A DNA stretch of 64,000 bases from M3007 sp044347755 (GTDB lineage: Bacteria > Bacteroidota > Bacteroidia > Chitinophagales > Saprospiraceae). Below, piece after piece: positions 33,660 to 43,500 of this stretch. Below the pieces are notes generated by a model. The model made no database searches and was not told the origin of the DNA. It worked only from the letters and a program-made list of their open reading frames with translations. Both the position numbers and the translations under genes were made by a program. Numbering within the stretch: position 1 is the stretch's first letter; the number at the start of each line of letters is the position of its first letter. The stretch lies in assembly GCA_044347755.1 (NCBI GenBank), contig JBIKUE010000012.1:1-64000 (forward strand), in the 5' to 3' direction.

Positions 33660-35336
33660 TTAGCGCAAGGCGCCCCAAGACGCTATACCAAGTCTTTTTA
33701 CCCCATTTTCCCCCCTTAATAGTATTTGATAATGCCCGGGCGGTAATTGTAATGCCGTTACAGATAAACGTGTAATGTTGTTTAGGTTTATAACAAAAGG
33801 GTAGTGCGCCACTGTTCTTCCCATAATATCCCGAAACTCAATTTCGGCTTCCGGCACAAAGCCTTTGGAAAACCAATAAATGTCCATTCCGCCATTTAGT
33901 GCATCATATCGAAAAATACCACCATTTCCATTCTCCAGGTTCCCTAACCGAAACCACGCCTCCGTCATTTCAGGCAAGCCATATCCTCTTTCATTGTCAG
34001 GAGCGAAACGTTGATCAGCACTGGCATAAATAGCTTCCAATACTTCAGCTGCTGGTTTATCAGGAAAAGCACTCCATAGTGCGGCGATAGCTCCAGCCAG
34101 CATAGGCGATGCCAACGAAGTGCCACTCGAAACCCCCAGGGATATGCCTACATTTCCAGCTACCACAACCTGGTCGCCAGGAGCCACCAAGTCAGGTTTG
34201 ATCCGCTGATCGACGGTTGGCCCAAGTGAGCTGAAGCCCGCCCTGGCACCGTTGCCATCCACTGCTCCAACAGCTATGATATCAAATGCATCGGCCGGAA
34301 CGCCAATAGTCTTCCATTCTCCATCGCCTTCATTCCCGGCACTGTTGCAGACGATCATGCCTTTGGCTGCGGCAAAACGCGCCCCTCTGGACCCAATCGA
34401 ACTTTTTCCGTCCAAATCAAGCTTGCTATGGCCCAGTCTTCTGTCATTAAATGCAGTATAACCAAGAGAAGCATTGATAATATCCACCCCAACACTGTCA
34501 GCCCATTCTGCCCCTGCTACCCAATTAGCTTCTTCAATCGGAAATTCACCTCCGGTATCCTCCGTTTTCAGCAGGAAGTAGGTGGCTTCCGGTGCTGTTC
34601 CAACGAAATAATAGGGCAGATTAGCTGCCATAACAGATAAAACGGAAGTTCCGTGTTGCGCTGCCTCATATACTGCCGCATCTCGTTCCACAAAATCCCA
34701 GCCTTGAAATAACCGCCCTTGTAATGCTATACTGTCAAACATGGGAATAGTATCCACGTTTGAAAATCCGCCGTCCATTACAGCTACCCAGATTCCGTTA
34801 CCCCGATGGCCGGCCATATGTAACAAAGGAACGCCTAACATATAGTTTTGCTGAGCAGCATACCCCCAATATGGGATGTCGCGACCCTGAATGGCAGGAT
34901 TTTGGGATAGAGGCTTTCGCTTTTTTTCAGGACGGTTGGGTGGATTTCGATATTTTAGGTGAGGCCCCAGGTATTGAACGGATTGTACAAATGGCAGCCT
35001 TTCTAACTGTTGTGCTATGGCTGAGTCGGCCATAACTGCTGCCGCATTTAACCACTTTGAAGTAAGGTGTATGTCAGCACCAGTCTCCTTTAGCTTACTC
35101 AAATATGCCGGATTTACAGGCAAATCACTTTCTTCTACAGGAATATTGCTCCTGCGTCGCCGTTCCAAAGACCTGAATGAAAGAAACTCTTCAGGTCGGC
35201 ACATACAAAAAGGGGTTTGGGCTTTATCTGAAAATGTTACCCAGAATTTATAGCGTTTTTGAGCTTTTGCAGGCGTAACGATGCTCAGGATGATCAGCAG
35301 TGCCAGGAATTTCAGGCTGTTTGTCAAATGTTGCAT
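33660..35336 (-). CDS. Secreted subtilisin-like serine protease (S8)
   Basis: A 558-aa secreted protease with a signal peptide (MQHLTNSLKFLALLIILSIVTPAKA). An N-terminal pro-region is followed by the S8 catalytic domain. The triad is Asp188 in WVAVMDGGF, His228 in AAQHGTSVLSV and Ser407 in SGTSLASPM, with oxyanion Asn in CNSAGNEGDG. The C-terminal about 80 residues (IEFRDIMGRTVAHYPF, PPGHYQILLRGENGVKRLGI) look like a type A T9SS sorting domain. It should degrade extracellular proteins. I chose the ATG at 35336; the longer frame to 35351 adds five residues before the signal. It is convergent with the SprB-repeat gene and overlaps head-to-head by 9 bp with the possible start of the glycosyltransferase at 35328. 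Confidence 0.92.
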   Translation of the reverse strand: MQHLTNSLKFLALLIILSIVTPAKAQKRYKFWVTFSDKAQTPFCMCRPEEFLSFRSLERRRRSNIPVEESDLPVNPAYLSKLKETGADIHLTSKWLNAAAVMADSAIAQQLERLPFVQSVQYLGPHLKYRNPPNRPEKKRKPLSQNPAIQGRDIPYWGYAAQQNYMLGVPLLHMAGHRGNGIWVAVMDGGFSNVDTIPMFDSIALQGRLFQGWDFVERDAAVYEAAQHGTSVLSVMAANLPYYFVGTAPEATYFLLKTEDTGGEFPIEEANWVAGAEWADSVGVDIINASLGYTAFNDRRLGHSKLDLDGKSSIGSRGARFAAAKGMIVCNSAGNEGDGEWKTIGVPADAFDIIAVGAVDGNGARAGFSSLGPTVDQRIKPDLVAPGDQVVVAGNVGISLGVSSGTSLASPMLAGAIAALWSAFPDKPAAEVLEAIYASADQRFAPDNERGYGLPEMTEAWFRLGNLENGNGGIFRYDALNGGMDIYWFSKGFVPEAEIEFRDIMGRTVAHYPFVINLNNITRLSVTALQLPPGHYQILLRGENGVKRLGIASWGALR

Positions 35337-36188
35337 GACACAAAGGTTCAACGTTCCTACTTTTGTGAAGAAAAAAAATTTGTTTTGGTCAATTCCATTC
35401 CACTAAAGAACGAATCCTCTGTTCAATTTTCCATCATTACTGTTGTGTACAACGGTGAATCATTGCTTGCCGGCACAATGGAAAGTGTTTTTAGGCAAAC
35501 CTGGCAAAATACGGAGTATATTGTGGTAGACGGAGCTTCTAAGGACCGATCAGTGGAGGTTATCCGCGAATACGCAGCTAAAATGCCGGGTTTAAAGTGG
35601 ATTTCAGAGCCTGACAAAGGTTTATATGATGCTATGAATAAAGGTTTGAGACTGGCAACCGGCGATTTTGTTCAGTTTTTGAATGCAGGTGACTGGTTAC
35701 ATGCACCAGATACACTCGCCAAACTGGCGGCGTTAATTAGTCCTGAAACAGATGTGTTGTACGGTGATACCTTACTGGTGGATGAATCCAGAACTCCGCA
35801 TGGACTCATGAGCGAAATGAGCACCCGGAGTTTGCCAAAGCCGCTGCATTGGAAGGATTATTTGACGGGTATGCGTGTGGTTCATCAATCCTTTATTCCC
35901 CGCCGCACACTTGCTCCGGAATACCGATTGGAAACCGGCCTTTGTGCAGATTATGACTGGTGTATTGAAATCCTGAAAAAAAGCAGGGAAAATACCTGTT
36001 TGAATGAGCCTGTTACGGATTACCTCATGGGAGGATTATCCAAAAAAAGACACAGACAAAGCCTTGAAGAGCGATTCACCATCATGCGGCAGCATTTTGG
36101 CCTGGTTCCAACTATACTGGCTCATGGATGGATCGTATTGCGCGCCGGGCTTCACCGTTTCAAGCGATGGGGAAAAGAGCGTTACTAA
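35328..36188 (+). CDS. Glycosyltransferase family 2
   Basis: A GT-A fold glycosyltransferase of 286 aa if it starts at the ATG at 35328. The opening FSIITVVYNGESLLAGTMES and the pattern EYIVVDGASKDRSVEVI are typical of GT2. So are the DXD-like region FLNAGDWLHAPDTL and the acceptor-side SFIPRRTLAPEYRLETGLCADYDWCIEI. It probably adds a sugar to a surface polysaccharide. The start is uncertain: TACTTTTG at 35358-35365 looks like a -7 element inside the frame, and an in-frame TTG at 35385 would then be the start, giving a 267-aa protein beginning just before the fold. It is divergent from the protease and ends 16 nt before a convergent SRPBCC gene. Confidence 0.8.
   Translation: MLHDTKVQRSYFCEEKKFVLVNSIPLKNESSVQFSIITVVYNGESLLAGTMESVFRQTWQNTEYIVVDGASKDRSVEVIREYAAKMPGLKWISEPDKGLYDAMNKGLRLATGDFVQFLNAGDWLHAPDTLAKLAALISPETDVLYGDTLLVDESRTPHGLMSEMSTRSLPKPLHWKDYLTGMRVVHQSFIPRRTLAPEYRLETGLCADYDWCIEILKKSRENTCLNEPVTDYLMGGLSKKRHRQSLEERFTIMRQHFGLVPTILAHGWIVLRAGLHRFKRWGKERY
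35358..35365 (+). promoter_or_regulatory. -7 promoter element (TACTTTTG) near the glycosyltransferase start
   Basis: TACTTTTG fits TAnnTTTG. A TTG at 35331-35333 lies 24 nt upstream, a bit far for the usual 19-21. If used, the true start codon is the TTG at 35385. Confidence 0.4.
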
Positions 36189-36203
36189 CAAGTTGGATCA
36201 GGA

Positions 36204-36683
36204 TTAAACTGCCGGCATTTTTCCAAATACCTCCTCCAGCTTATTCCAGCGGTAATTAAAAATACCTTCCAACTGGCTTCGAACAAAAAGCAGATTTGCC
36301 AGATCTCCTAATATGCCCAGAGGAACCTTGTAGTGCACCAGATCTGTCATTTCCACACCACCTGGTACAGATTTAAAATGATGTTGATGGTGCCAGATGG
36401 CATATGGTCCTACGCGTTGTTCATCCACAAAGAATTTCCTATCCTCCACATGGGTAATTTCAGTCATCCAAAAGAGTGGTATGCCAAGCACTGGTTTCAC
36501 CGTGTAGGTAATGATTTGTCCTGCATAAGTTGGGCGCTGGGAGAATTCAGGATCTGAAGTAACCTGAAAACCCATGTAGGCAGGCGTAATCTCTTTTAGA
36601 TTAGCAGGATTGGAAAAGAAGTCCCAAGCATTTTCCAGGCTTATGGGTAAAATTTGCACCCGTTTTAAGGTATGAATAGCCAT
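36204..36683 (-). CDS. SRPBCC/START-like ligand-binding protein
   Basis: A 159-aa protein of the SRPBCC (polyketide cyclase/START-like) fold. It opens with IHTLKRVQILPISLENAWDFFSNPANLKEITP, the first strand and the two helices of this fold. HHFKSVPGGVEMTDLVHYKVPLG is the usual late strand pair, and a long C-terminal helix follows. Such proteins bind hydrophobic ligands in a groove; the ligand here is unknown. It has no signal peptide. The longest open frame and the ATG at 36683 agree. No partner is evident; it lies 16 nt from the convergent glycosyltransferase. Confidence 0.85.
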   Translation of the reverse strand: MAIHTLKRVQILPISLENAWDFFSNPANLKEITPAYMGFQVTSDPEFSQRPTYAGQIITYTVKPVLGIPLFWMTEITHVEDRKFFVDEQRVGPYAIWHHQHHFKSVPGGVEMTDLVHYKVPLGILGDLANLLFVRSQLEGIFNYRWNKLEEVFGKMPAV

Positions 36684-36773
36684 TTTGATCAGTATTTGTT
36701 ATCCTTAAATAGCTTTTAATTCATTTTGTTTAACAAAATACTCTAAAAGGTTAAACAATATAACAAATGACAT

Positions 36774-36811
36774 AAAAAAAACTGCTGTAATTATTTGAAT
36801 TACAGCAGTTT
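36774..36811 (-). terminator. Terminator of the CBS-domain gene
   Basis: The arms 36779-36792 and 36798-36811 are a perfect 14-bp stem with a 5-nt loop. On the minus strand the stem is followed by a run of T residues (36774-36780). It lies 18 nt beyond the CBS-domain gene's stop. Confidence 0.8.
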
Positions 36812-36829
36812 ATGTGTGATTTGGTGAAT

Positions 36830-37255
36830 TTACATATTCTCGCCAATGAATTTCTCCAGATTTTCAGGATACTCTTTGGTGTGCTCATACCTGACGATAT
36901 CCGTACTGGTTACAATGCCTAACAGTTCATGATCGTCATTGACGATGGGTACCGCGTGGAAAAGATGCCTTGTAAGCAATTCTGCTACGGCGCCCAGATG
37001 TTGATCCGGATCAAGCGTAGCTACTTTTCTGGTCATGATCTCACTGGTTTTCATGGAACTGTATTCTTCCACAGATTTTCCCAGTTTAAACAAATCCCAA
37101 CTGGTAATCATTCCTACCAGTTTTTTCCCTTCCACAATAGGAATGTGGTGGATATGTTTACCCAACAGAATTTCACGTGCCTGGCCCAATGTGTCATCTG
37201 GTGTGAGTGTAATGACATCTTTGGTCATATGCGTATGTACAAGTTCGTTCATCAT
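36830..37255 (-). CDS. CBS-domain pair protein
   Basis: A 141-aa protein made of two CBS domains and nothing else. The first repeat is MTKDVITLTPDDTLGQAREILLGKHIHHIPIVEGKKL (in part), with GMITSWDLFKLGK. The second is MTRKVATLDPDQHLGAVAE, with HAVPIVNDDHELLGIVTSTDIVRYE. Tandem CBS pairs bind adenine nucleotides or S-adenosylmethionine and act as energy sensors for partner proteins; no partner is encoded beside it. The start is one of two adjacent ATG codons at 37255 and 37252. It is probably transcribed alone, with the terminator at 36774-36811. Confidence 0.9.
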   Translation of the reverse strand: MMNELVHTHMTKDVITLTPDDTLGQAREILLGKHIHHIPIVEGKKLVGMITSWDLFKLGKSVEEYSSMKTSEIMTRKVATLDPDQHLGAVAELLTRHLFHAVPIVNDDHELLGIVTSTDIVRYEHTKEYPENLEKFIGENM

Positions 37256-37379
37256 AGGCCAATAATATTGAGTTTTTGAAATGCCAAATTGTTTGCCCGA
37301 ATATATGACACTTCTTTTCTTATATCCAAGTTAAAAATCTACATAAACCAAAAAAAATAGGCATATTTATCATTCCATA

Positions 37380-38180
37380 TTATTTGCCCAGTTCTCCGGC
37401 TCGTTTTAATGCTGCATTCGCACCGGCAGTTATCCCTTCATATATTCCCTTTTCCTGAAAGATCTTCAATGCGGCTTCTGTAGTGCCCCCTTTGGATGCA
37501 ACCTTGCTAATCCATTCCTGGCAACTCAGGTCAGATTTATTATACAAATCAATAGCTCCGGTAAAGGTCTGACCTACCAAAAGTTCAGCTTCTGAAGGAG
37601 AAAAGCCCATTTGTTTAGCCGCCTCGATCATGGCATGCATGAAATAATAAACATATGCAGGGCCGGATCCTGAAATAGCAGTGGCAGCATCCAGCATGTC
37701 TTCCTTATCTACATACACCGTTTTACCCGTTGTATTCAGTAGATTTTGCACCATCACCAGTTCAATCCTCGTTACTTCGTCCATCGAACTGAATGCGGTT
37801 ACTCCCGCACCTATTTGTGCCGGTAAATTGGGCATGGCACGGGTAATTTTTCGCATGCCCAAAGCCTGAGCCATGGTTTCCATCCGAACGCCGGCCATGA
37901 TGCTAAGCAGCACCTGCCCCGGATCTGTCAAGCCTTGGATTTCCTGAAACAAGCGAGGAGAATCCTGTGGTTTCACAGCAAGGATCAATAAATCTGCTTC
38001 CGGAACACAAAGTTTGGGATCACTGAAAAAACGCCCCTCGTAATGTGCACTCAAATGATTAGCTTTTTCATAAGTCCGACAAAGAATCATCAATTGATCA
38101 GGGGTTACTATTCGACTGCGCAAAAAACACTGAGCATAGGTGAGGCCCATGTTTCCGCCTCCCATAATTAATATCTTCAT
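37380..38180 (-). CDS. proC: Pyrroline-5-carboxylate reductase
   Basis: A 266-aa NAD(P)H-dependent enzyme that makes the last step of proline synthesis, delta1-pyrroline-5-carboxylate to proline. The Rossmann motif is GGGNMG at residues 7-12. Family signatures are LLILAVKPQD, ITRAMPNLPAQIGAGVTAFS, ISGSGPAYVYYFMHAMIEA and ASKGGTTEAALKIF, the last being the classic P5CR pattern near the C-terminus. Length matches the family. It lies 15 nt after an upstream lipoprotein gene on the minus strand and is probably co-transcribed with it. HutI, on the other strand, deals with histidine breakdown. Confidence 0.95.
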   Translation of the reverse strand: MKILIMGGGNMGLTYAQCFLRSRIVTPDQLMILCRTYEKANHLSAHYEGRFFSDPKLCVPEADLLILAVKPQDSPRLFQEIQGLTDPGQVLLSIMAGVRMETMAQALGMRKITRAMPNLPAQIGAGVTAFSSMDEVTRIELVMVQNLLNTTGKTVYVDKEDMLDAATAISGSGPAYVYYFMHAMIEAAKQMGFSPSEAELLVGQTFTGAIDLYNKSDLSCQEWISKVASKGGTTEAALKIFQEKGIYEGITAGANAALKRAGELGK

Positions 38181-38195
38181 GGTATTGAAATAGTA

Positions 38196-38708
38196 TTATT
38201 CACTTTTTTGTGAAAAAAGCACCAGCAGGGTAGCTTGTTCGGGGCTCAAAATACGGTCCACCTTGATGAAAATACCTGGCTGAACCTCACGTTCCTGGCC
38301 CAGAATCATTTCCGTCCTCCGCTGCTCAATGATATCTCCCCAATCCTTTAAGGGGGCCTGTTTTGGCGAAAAACTGCTCAAAAAAACAAACTGTCGGGAA
38401 GCCTCCTTCATCCAAAAGGAATCTGGTTGAGCACTGTAATCCCCTTGTACGGTAAACCGGTATTCCTGAAAGGTATTTCCGCAAACCTCCTGGCCGATCT
38501 CCAATAAAATTCCTCGATCCAATAAAACGCTTTCCAGAGATTGCGAGCCTTCTTTTTCGAAATTGTATTGGGTGATGTGGGGTAAATCCTTGGTGAAAAT
38601 GGGTTCAGGCTTGTATTTGCAGGAAGCTTTCTGCTTACAAGAGATCACTGTTATTGCGCAAACTGAAAAACTAATGATCAAGGCTTTTGTGGTATAAGGA
38701 AGAACCAT
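38196..38708 (-). CDS. Lipoprotein of unknown function
   Basis: A 170-aa protein with a hydrophobic N-terminus and a lipobox (AITVISC), so a lipid-anchored periplasmic or surface protein. The mature part is mixed, with the segment FVFLSSFSPKQAPLKDWGDIIEQRR and a C-terminal half that ends in a strand (TLLVLFSQKSE). I do not recognise a family. I chose the ATG at 38708 because it puts the lipobox at the right distance; the frame runs further upstream. A possible -7 element lies at 38757-38764. It is followed by proC after 15 nt. Confidence 0.7.
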   Translation of the reverse strand: MVLPYTTKALIISFSVCAITVISCKQKASCKYKPEPIFTKDLPHITQYNFEKEGSQSLESVLLDRGILLEIGQEVCGNTFQEYRFTVQGDYSAQPDSFWMKEASRQFVFLSSFSPKQAPLKDWGDIIEQRRTEMILGQEREVQPGIFIKVDRILSPEQATLLVLFSQKSE

Positions 38709-38756
38709 GGGCGCATTTCTTTTTCGTAAAATCGGAACATATTGAAATCCAGGCTG

Positions 38757-38764
38757 CAAAAGTA
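38757..38764 (-). promoter_or_regulatory. -7 element (TACTTTTG) upstream of the lipoprotein/proC pair
   Basis: Read on the minus strand this is TACTTTTG, 48 nt before the ATG at 38708. A TTTTG lies 15 nt upstream of it, closer than the usual 19-21. Confidence 0.45.
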
Positions 38765-38852
38765 GATAGTTTTGCGTCGCAAAAGGGTGGGGGCGGGGGA
38801 AAGAACGGGTACTTTGTAAAAATCAAGTTCAAAACGCAGTTGTACTTTCATT

Positions 38853-40088
38853 ATGTCCAGTTTACTGATTCGCAACATTCACCTGCTGGTACAGGCAGAA
38901 TCCGATCGGAGAAGGCTTGCAAAAGGGGAGGGGATGGCCCAATTGCCTTCCATCTCCGACGCTTTTCTGCTGATTGAGCATGGCAGGATAAAAGCTTTTG
39001 GCTCCATGCAGGATTGCCCGGAAAGGGCTGGTCAGGTGTTGGATGCTACCGGCAGGCTGGTTTTGCCGTCCTGGTGTGATTCGCATACCCACATTGTGTT
39101 TGCTGCAACCCGTGAAGAGGAATTCGTGGATCGGATCAGGGGACTTTCCTATGAAGAAATAGCAGAACGTGGTGGCGGCATCCTGAATTCTGCCCGTAAA
39201 TTGCAAAAGGCTACGGAGGAAGAGCTGTTTCAAGGAGCCTGGGAGCGCCTGCAGGAGGTGATTTCTATGGGTACCGGCGCCATAGAAGTAAAAAGTGGCT
39301 ACGGCCTTACCCTGGAAAGTGAGTTGAAAATGTTGCGCGTAGTACGGCAACTCAAAGAGAAATCGCCAATACCAATTAAAGCTACCTTTTTGGGGGCACA
39401 CGCCATTCCCATGGAATACAAAACGAATCGAGAAGCCTATATTTCGCTGATCATTCAGGAAATGTTGCCTAAGGTTGCTGGTGAGGGCCTTGCAGATTAT
39501 TGTGATGTTTTTTGTGATAAAGGCTTTTTTACCCCGGAAGAAACCATCCGGATTCTGGAAGCAGGTTGGAAATGGGGCTTAAAACCTAAAATTCATGCCA
39601 ATGAACTTGGCCTTACCGGTGGCGTTCAAGCTGGAATAGCTCAAGGAGCCATTTCGGTGGATCATCTGGAATACACCAGTGACGTGGAAATCGAAGCGTT
39701 GAAAAAAAGTGAAACGTTGCCAACATTATTGCCTGGTTGCGCTTTTTTTCTGGGTATCCCCTTTGCCCCAGCCCGACAAATGATCGATGCAGGACTTCCT
39801 GTAGTACTGGCTTCTGACTTTAACCCAGGATCTTGTCCGTCAGGGAATATGCCTTTTGTGATTTCTCTGGCCTGCGCTAAAATGAAATTGCTTCCGGAAG
39901 AAGCCATCAATGCTGCAACCCTGAATGGAGCCAGGGCCATGGAGTTGGAAGCTGATTACGGTACCATCGCTGTCGGCAAAGTGGCAAATCTTATGATTAC
40001 CCGACCAATGATGTCACTTGCCGGACTTCCTTATGCTTTTGGCAGTAAGGTTGTTGATCAGGTGGTAGTGGGAGGTAACTTGGGTTAA
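38853..40088 (+). CDS. hutI: Imidazolonepropionase
   Basis: A 411-aa amidohydrolase-superfamily enzyme that opens the imidazolone ring in histidine breakdown to N-formimino-glutamate. Metal ligands and substrate residues seen are Cys75-Asp-Ser-His78-Thr-His80 (WCDSHTH), the KSGYGL loop, HAIPMEYK, KIHANELG and SDFNPGSCPSGNMPF. The length fits HutI. No hutH or hutU lies within the window, so the rest of the pathway must be elsewhere. It is divergent from the lipoprotein/proC pair. Confidence 0.94.
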   Translation: MSSLLIRNIHLLVQAESDRRRLAKGEGMAQLPSISDAFLLIEHGRIKAFGSMQDCPERAGQVLDATGRLVLPSWCDSHTHIVFAATREEEFVDRIRGLSYEEIAERGGGILNSARKLQKATEEELFQGAWERLQEVISMGTGAIEVKSGYGLTLESELKMLRVVRQLKEKSPIPIKATFLGAHAIPMEYKTNREAYISLIIQEMLPKVAGEGLADYCDVFCDKGFFTPEETIRILEAGWKWGLKPKIHANELGLTGGVQAGIAQGAISVDHLEYTSDVEIEALKKSETLPTLLPGCAFFLGIPFAPARQMIDAGLPVVLASDFNPGSCPSGNMPFVISLACAKMKLLPEEAINAATLNGARAMELEADYGTIAVGKVANLMITRPMMSLAGLPYAFGSKVVDQVVVGGNLG

Positions 40089-40500
40089 TGCAGGTAATGT
40101 GGGTAATGTAAGTTCACTGTTTTTGTTATGGTGGGGAATGTTGGATAAATGGTAGATAAGAAGCAAAAAATGGCGGAGTGTGGCGGCAATAAAGTATGTT
40201 AAATGCGCGTTTCGGGGCGGTTTTTTGTTTGAATTGGTGTTAAATAAGCGGAATTGTTTGCCAGCTAATAGGTCAGAACGCAATGGTTTGCCTACTTTTG
40301 CGCCCACTATGTCCAAGTGGGTTTAAAATCACTTGAAATAATAGTTTTGGATAAAAATGTTAAATATTTTGTCCAAAAACAGCAAAAGTCAAGCGCATAG
40401 TGTCTTGACTCGGTGTTGTAAAACATTCATTTCCCAACGATCAATCCCGTATCTCGGTTTTTTCAATCATCCATCAACCTTTGTTAAAATTTTTCTACTG
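40089..40500 (+). promoter_or_regulatory. Upstream region of the second giant gene
   Basis: No gene is seen here. It contains TACTTTTG at 40293-40300, a full match to TAnnTTTG, about 200 nt before the ATG at 40501, followed by a small hairpin (CCCAC/GTGGG around 40302-40322). No TTG lies at the usual -33 distance. A long 5' leader is expected. Confidence 0.5.
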
Positions 40501-43500
40501 ATGCACAGACTTCTAATCCCTTTGTTTTCGTGCCTTTTCCTGGGCGCACCTGCGCTCTTACGCGCGCAAACCCCTCATGAAATCAAATATCTGCCTTTCG
40601 ATCCTAAACAGATTAAACTGACCCCCACAGGTTCCGAAACACCATGCGGCAATGCTGGGACTTATACCTTCGGACAGTTTTTAGGTTCAAGTAATGACCC
40701 AGCGCCATCTCCTATTTTTCTTTGCTTTGGCGACTCGCTTGAAGTGATCCATAATGGCGATGCGGACCTGAGCGGTGATCCACAGGTTGGAACTACGCCT
40801 GGTATTGCTTATGCTTTTTACACTTGTCCACCAACGGTAACGGGTCCTACTCTTCAGGATGTTGCTACTATTCCAGGCCCCGGTGATCCATGTGTACAGC
40901 CCGGTTCTGCAACAGGACTCTACATTACTCAGGCTGTACCAAATGGTGGCAGTACCTGGTTTTTTAACAGCGGCACCCTCCAAAATACCTTTAATATGGG
41001 GCAACCGGTGTCAATATACTTCGCGCCCATCACGGTAGATGATTTTGCTAATAACAATTTTGAATCTGCTCAGGTGGGATTCCCTCCGGGTCCATGTATT
41101 GCGGTTAATACTGCTGCAGCCTTTGAAGTTGTTTATCTAAACGAAATTACTGCCACTGGTATATCCAGCAATTTTGGAAATGATTGCCTTGGCCGGTTTA
41201 CGGTTCGTGGTGGCTTCCCACAGTATAACCCAGGTAATGCTGTATACGATATTGATATTTTCCTGACATCCAATCCAAATGTTAAGGCTATCGTTCACAC
41301 CTCTGCCTCCAATCTGTTTCACCTCTCCAGCGTTGCATTTTCGGTGCCACAGGCCGGTAACTACACAGTGGTGATTTCAGATGGTAAAAGTTGCCCGGCT
41401 ACTTTTACCATTGATATGAACGTGTGCAACCCTTCAGATAATGTGACCCTGACATTTCCGGATACCATCGTGCCGCCAGGAGGTACCGTTTGCATACCTG
41501 TAACCGTTCAAAATTTTGCCATCCTTTCCGGTTCTTTCTCTATTACCTGGGATGAAACTGTTTTGGATTATATCGATTTGCAAAATGTAAACCCGGTGAT
41601 CGATACCGTTTTTAGCCAGGCTGCAAACCTGAATACCCAACAAACCAGCCTCGGTTTTCTGGGTGTTCAGATTTTCAATAACGTGAACCCAACCACCATT
41701 TTTATTCCGGATGGCAGCACCTTGTTCGAAATTTGCTTTACTGCCATAGGCGGCTTGGGTGATTGCTCCGGACTTGGCGTAATCAACAATCCAACAGGTA
41801 TTGCCCTGGAGGATGAAATGGGTCAAAACCTGGCGCTTACTGTTGATACCGGACAGGTGTGCATCGCTTTCCAACCACTAAGTTTCACCGTTGCAGTCAC
41901 GGATACCACCTGTCTTGGTGAGGCTCTGCTGACTATTACGCCATCCGGAGGTGTTCCGCCTTTCGATGTAACAGTAGCAGAAAATGCACCAACCGGCCCC
42001 ACTTATTCTGATTTTGGACTTACCCCAGGGGATGTTTTCCAGGTTCCTAATGTTGGTAGTACTAACAATACTCCGGTAACTTATGACATCTGTGTGATCG
42101 ATAATAATGGCGCCGGAGCAACCCAGTGTACAACCATCGTGGTAAATATCCCACGACTGGGCGCACAAATTAATTTTGCTCAGGAGCCCCTGTGCAATGG
42201 CCAGAGCACTGGTATTATTAGTGCAGTGGTGCTTAAAGGCGGAGTAACGGTGAACAACCCGGGCACTAACTACACCTACATGTGGGCGCCTGCAGCGCTG
42301 ACTGTTCAGAACAGCCAGGTGCAAAACGGTGTTCCTGCAGGCCTCTATACGGTTACCGTAACAGATCTCAGCACCGGTTGCTCTGAAGTTGCTTCCGGTA
42401 CATTAGGCCAGCCAGCCCCCTTAAGTTCCAATAGTGTTGTGGTAAATCCAGCCTCCTGCTCCGGAATTTGCGATGGCATTATTACCTATGAAGCAGAAGG
42501 TGGTGTGCCATTTCCCGGACCTGCCTACCAATATGCATGGGAAAATCTTAGCAATAATATTTCTGTCGTATCAGGCACAGACAACCCAATCGTCCTCGCA
42601 AATGTGTGTGCTGGCGATTACCAAATAACATTTACCGACTCAAGGGGATGTACGGCTACTGAAGTCGTAACGGTTACTGATTTACGCGAATTGGGCGTAA
42701 ATCAAAATGTTATTCAAAATGTATCTTGCTTTGGAGGCAATAATGGTGCAATTACCCTTTCCGTTACGGAAACAGTACCTACAGGAAATGCCTACACTGC
42801 TACATGGACACCGGTTGGCGGAAATTCAGGTGGTGTAAGCCCTAATTTTGCCTATAGCGGCTTAACCGCAGGTACTTACATCTTCAATGCAGTAGACAAC
42901 CTCGGTTGTAGCGTTAGCGATACCATAATGATAACCCAACCTGCTCAACTCCGTATTGACAGTCTTGGGCAGTCCAATCCGATTTGCGCTCAGCCAAACA
43001 GTGGTTCTATCGCCATCAATGCAGCAGGTGGCACAGGTTTCGGTACCTATATCTTCAATTGGAACCCACCAGCCACCAATGTTCAAAACCCAAGTGGTTT
43101 GCCATTTGGTATGTATACGGTAACTGTGACAGATGCGAATAACTGCTCCATAACCCGCACCTTCAATCTGTTGGAGCCTACGCCTCCCAACATTAGTGTC
43201 ACCCAAACCCCGTTAAAATGTGGAGGTGATGGCGCACTGACAGCATCTTCTCCATCAGGACTTATTTATGTTTGGAAAGATATCAATGGCGTGGTGATTG
43301 ATTCTACACAAACGATTGATAGTCTGATCGGTGGAGATTATGTGATTACTGTTTTGGACCCAGGAGGTTGTATAGGCATGGATACCTTTACACTTGCAGG
43401 GGTAATACCTATGTCATTTAGCGATACCACCCTTTCTCAACCTACGTGCAACGGATTTTCAGATGGCGACATTGCGATTGGAATTCAGGATGGGCAACCT

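Noticed and set aside
38862..39401. 179-aa minus-strand frame
   Set aside because: Antisense of hutI, whose metal-binding motifs are unambiguous.
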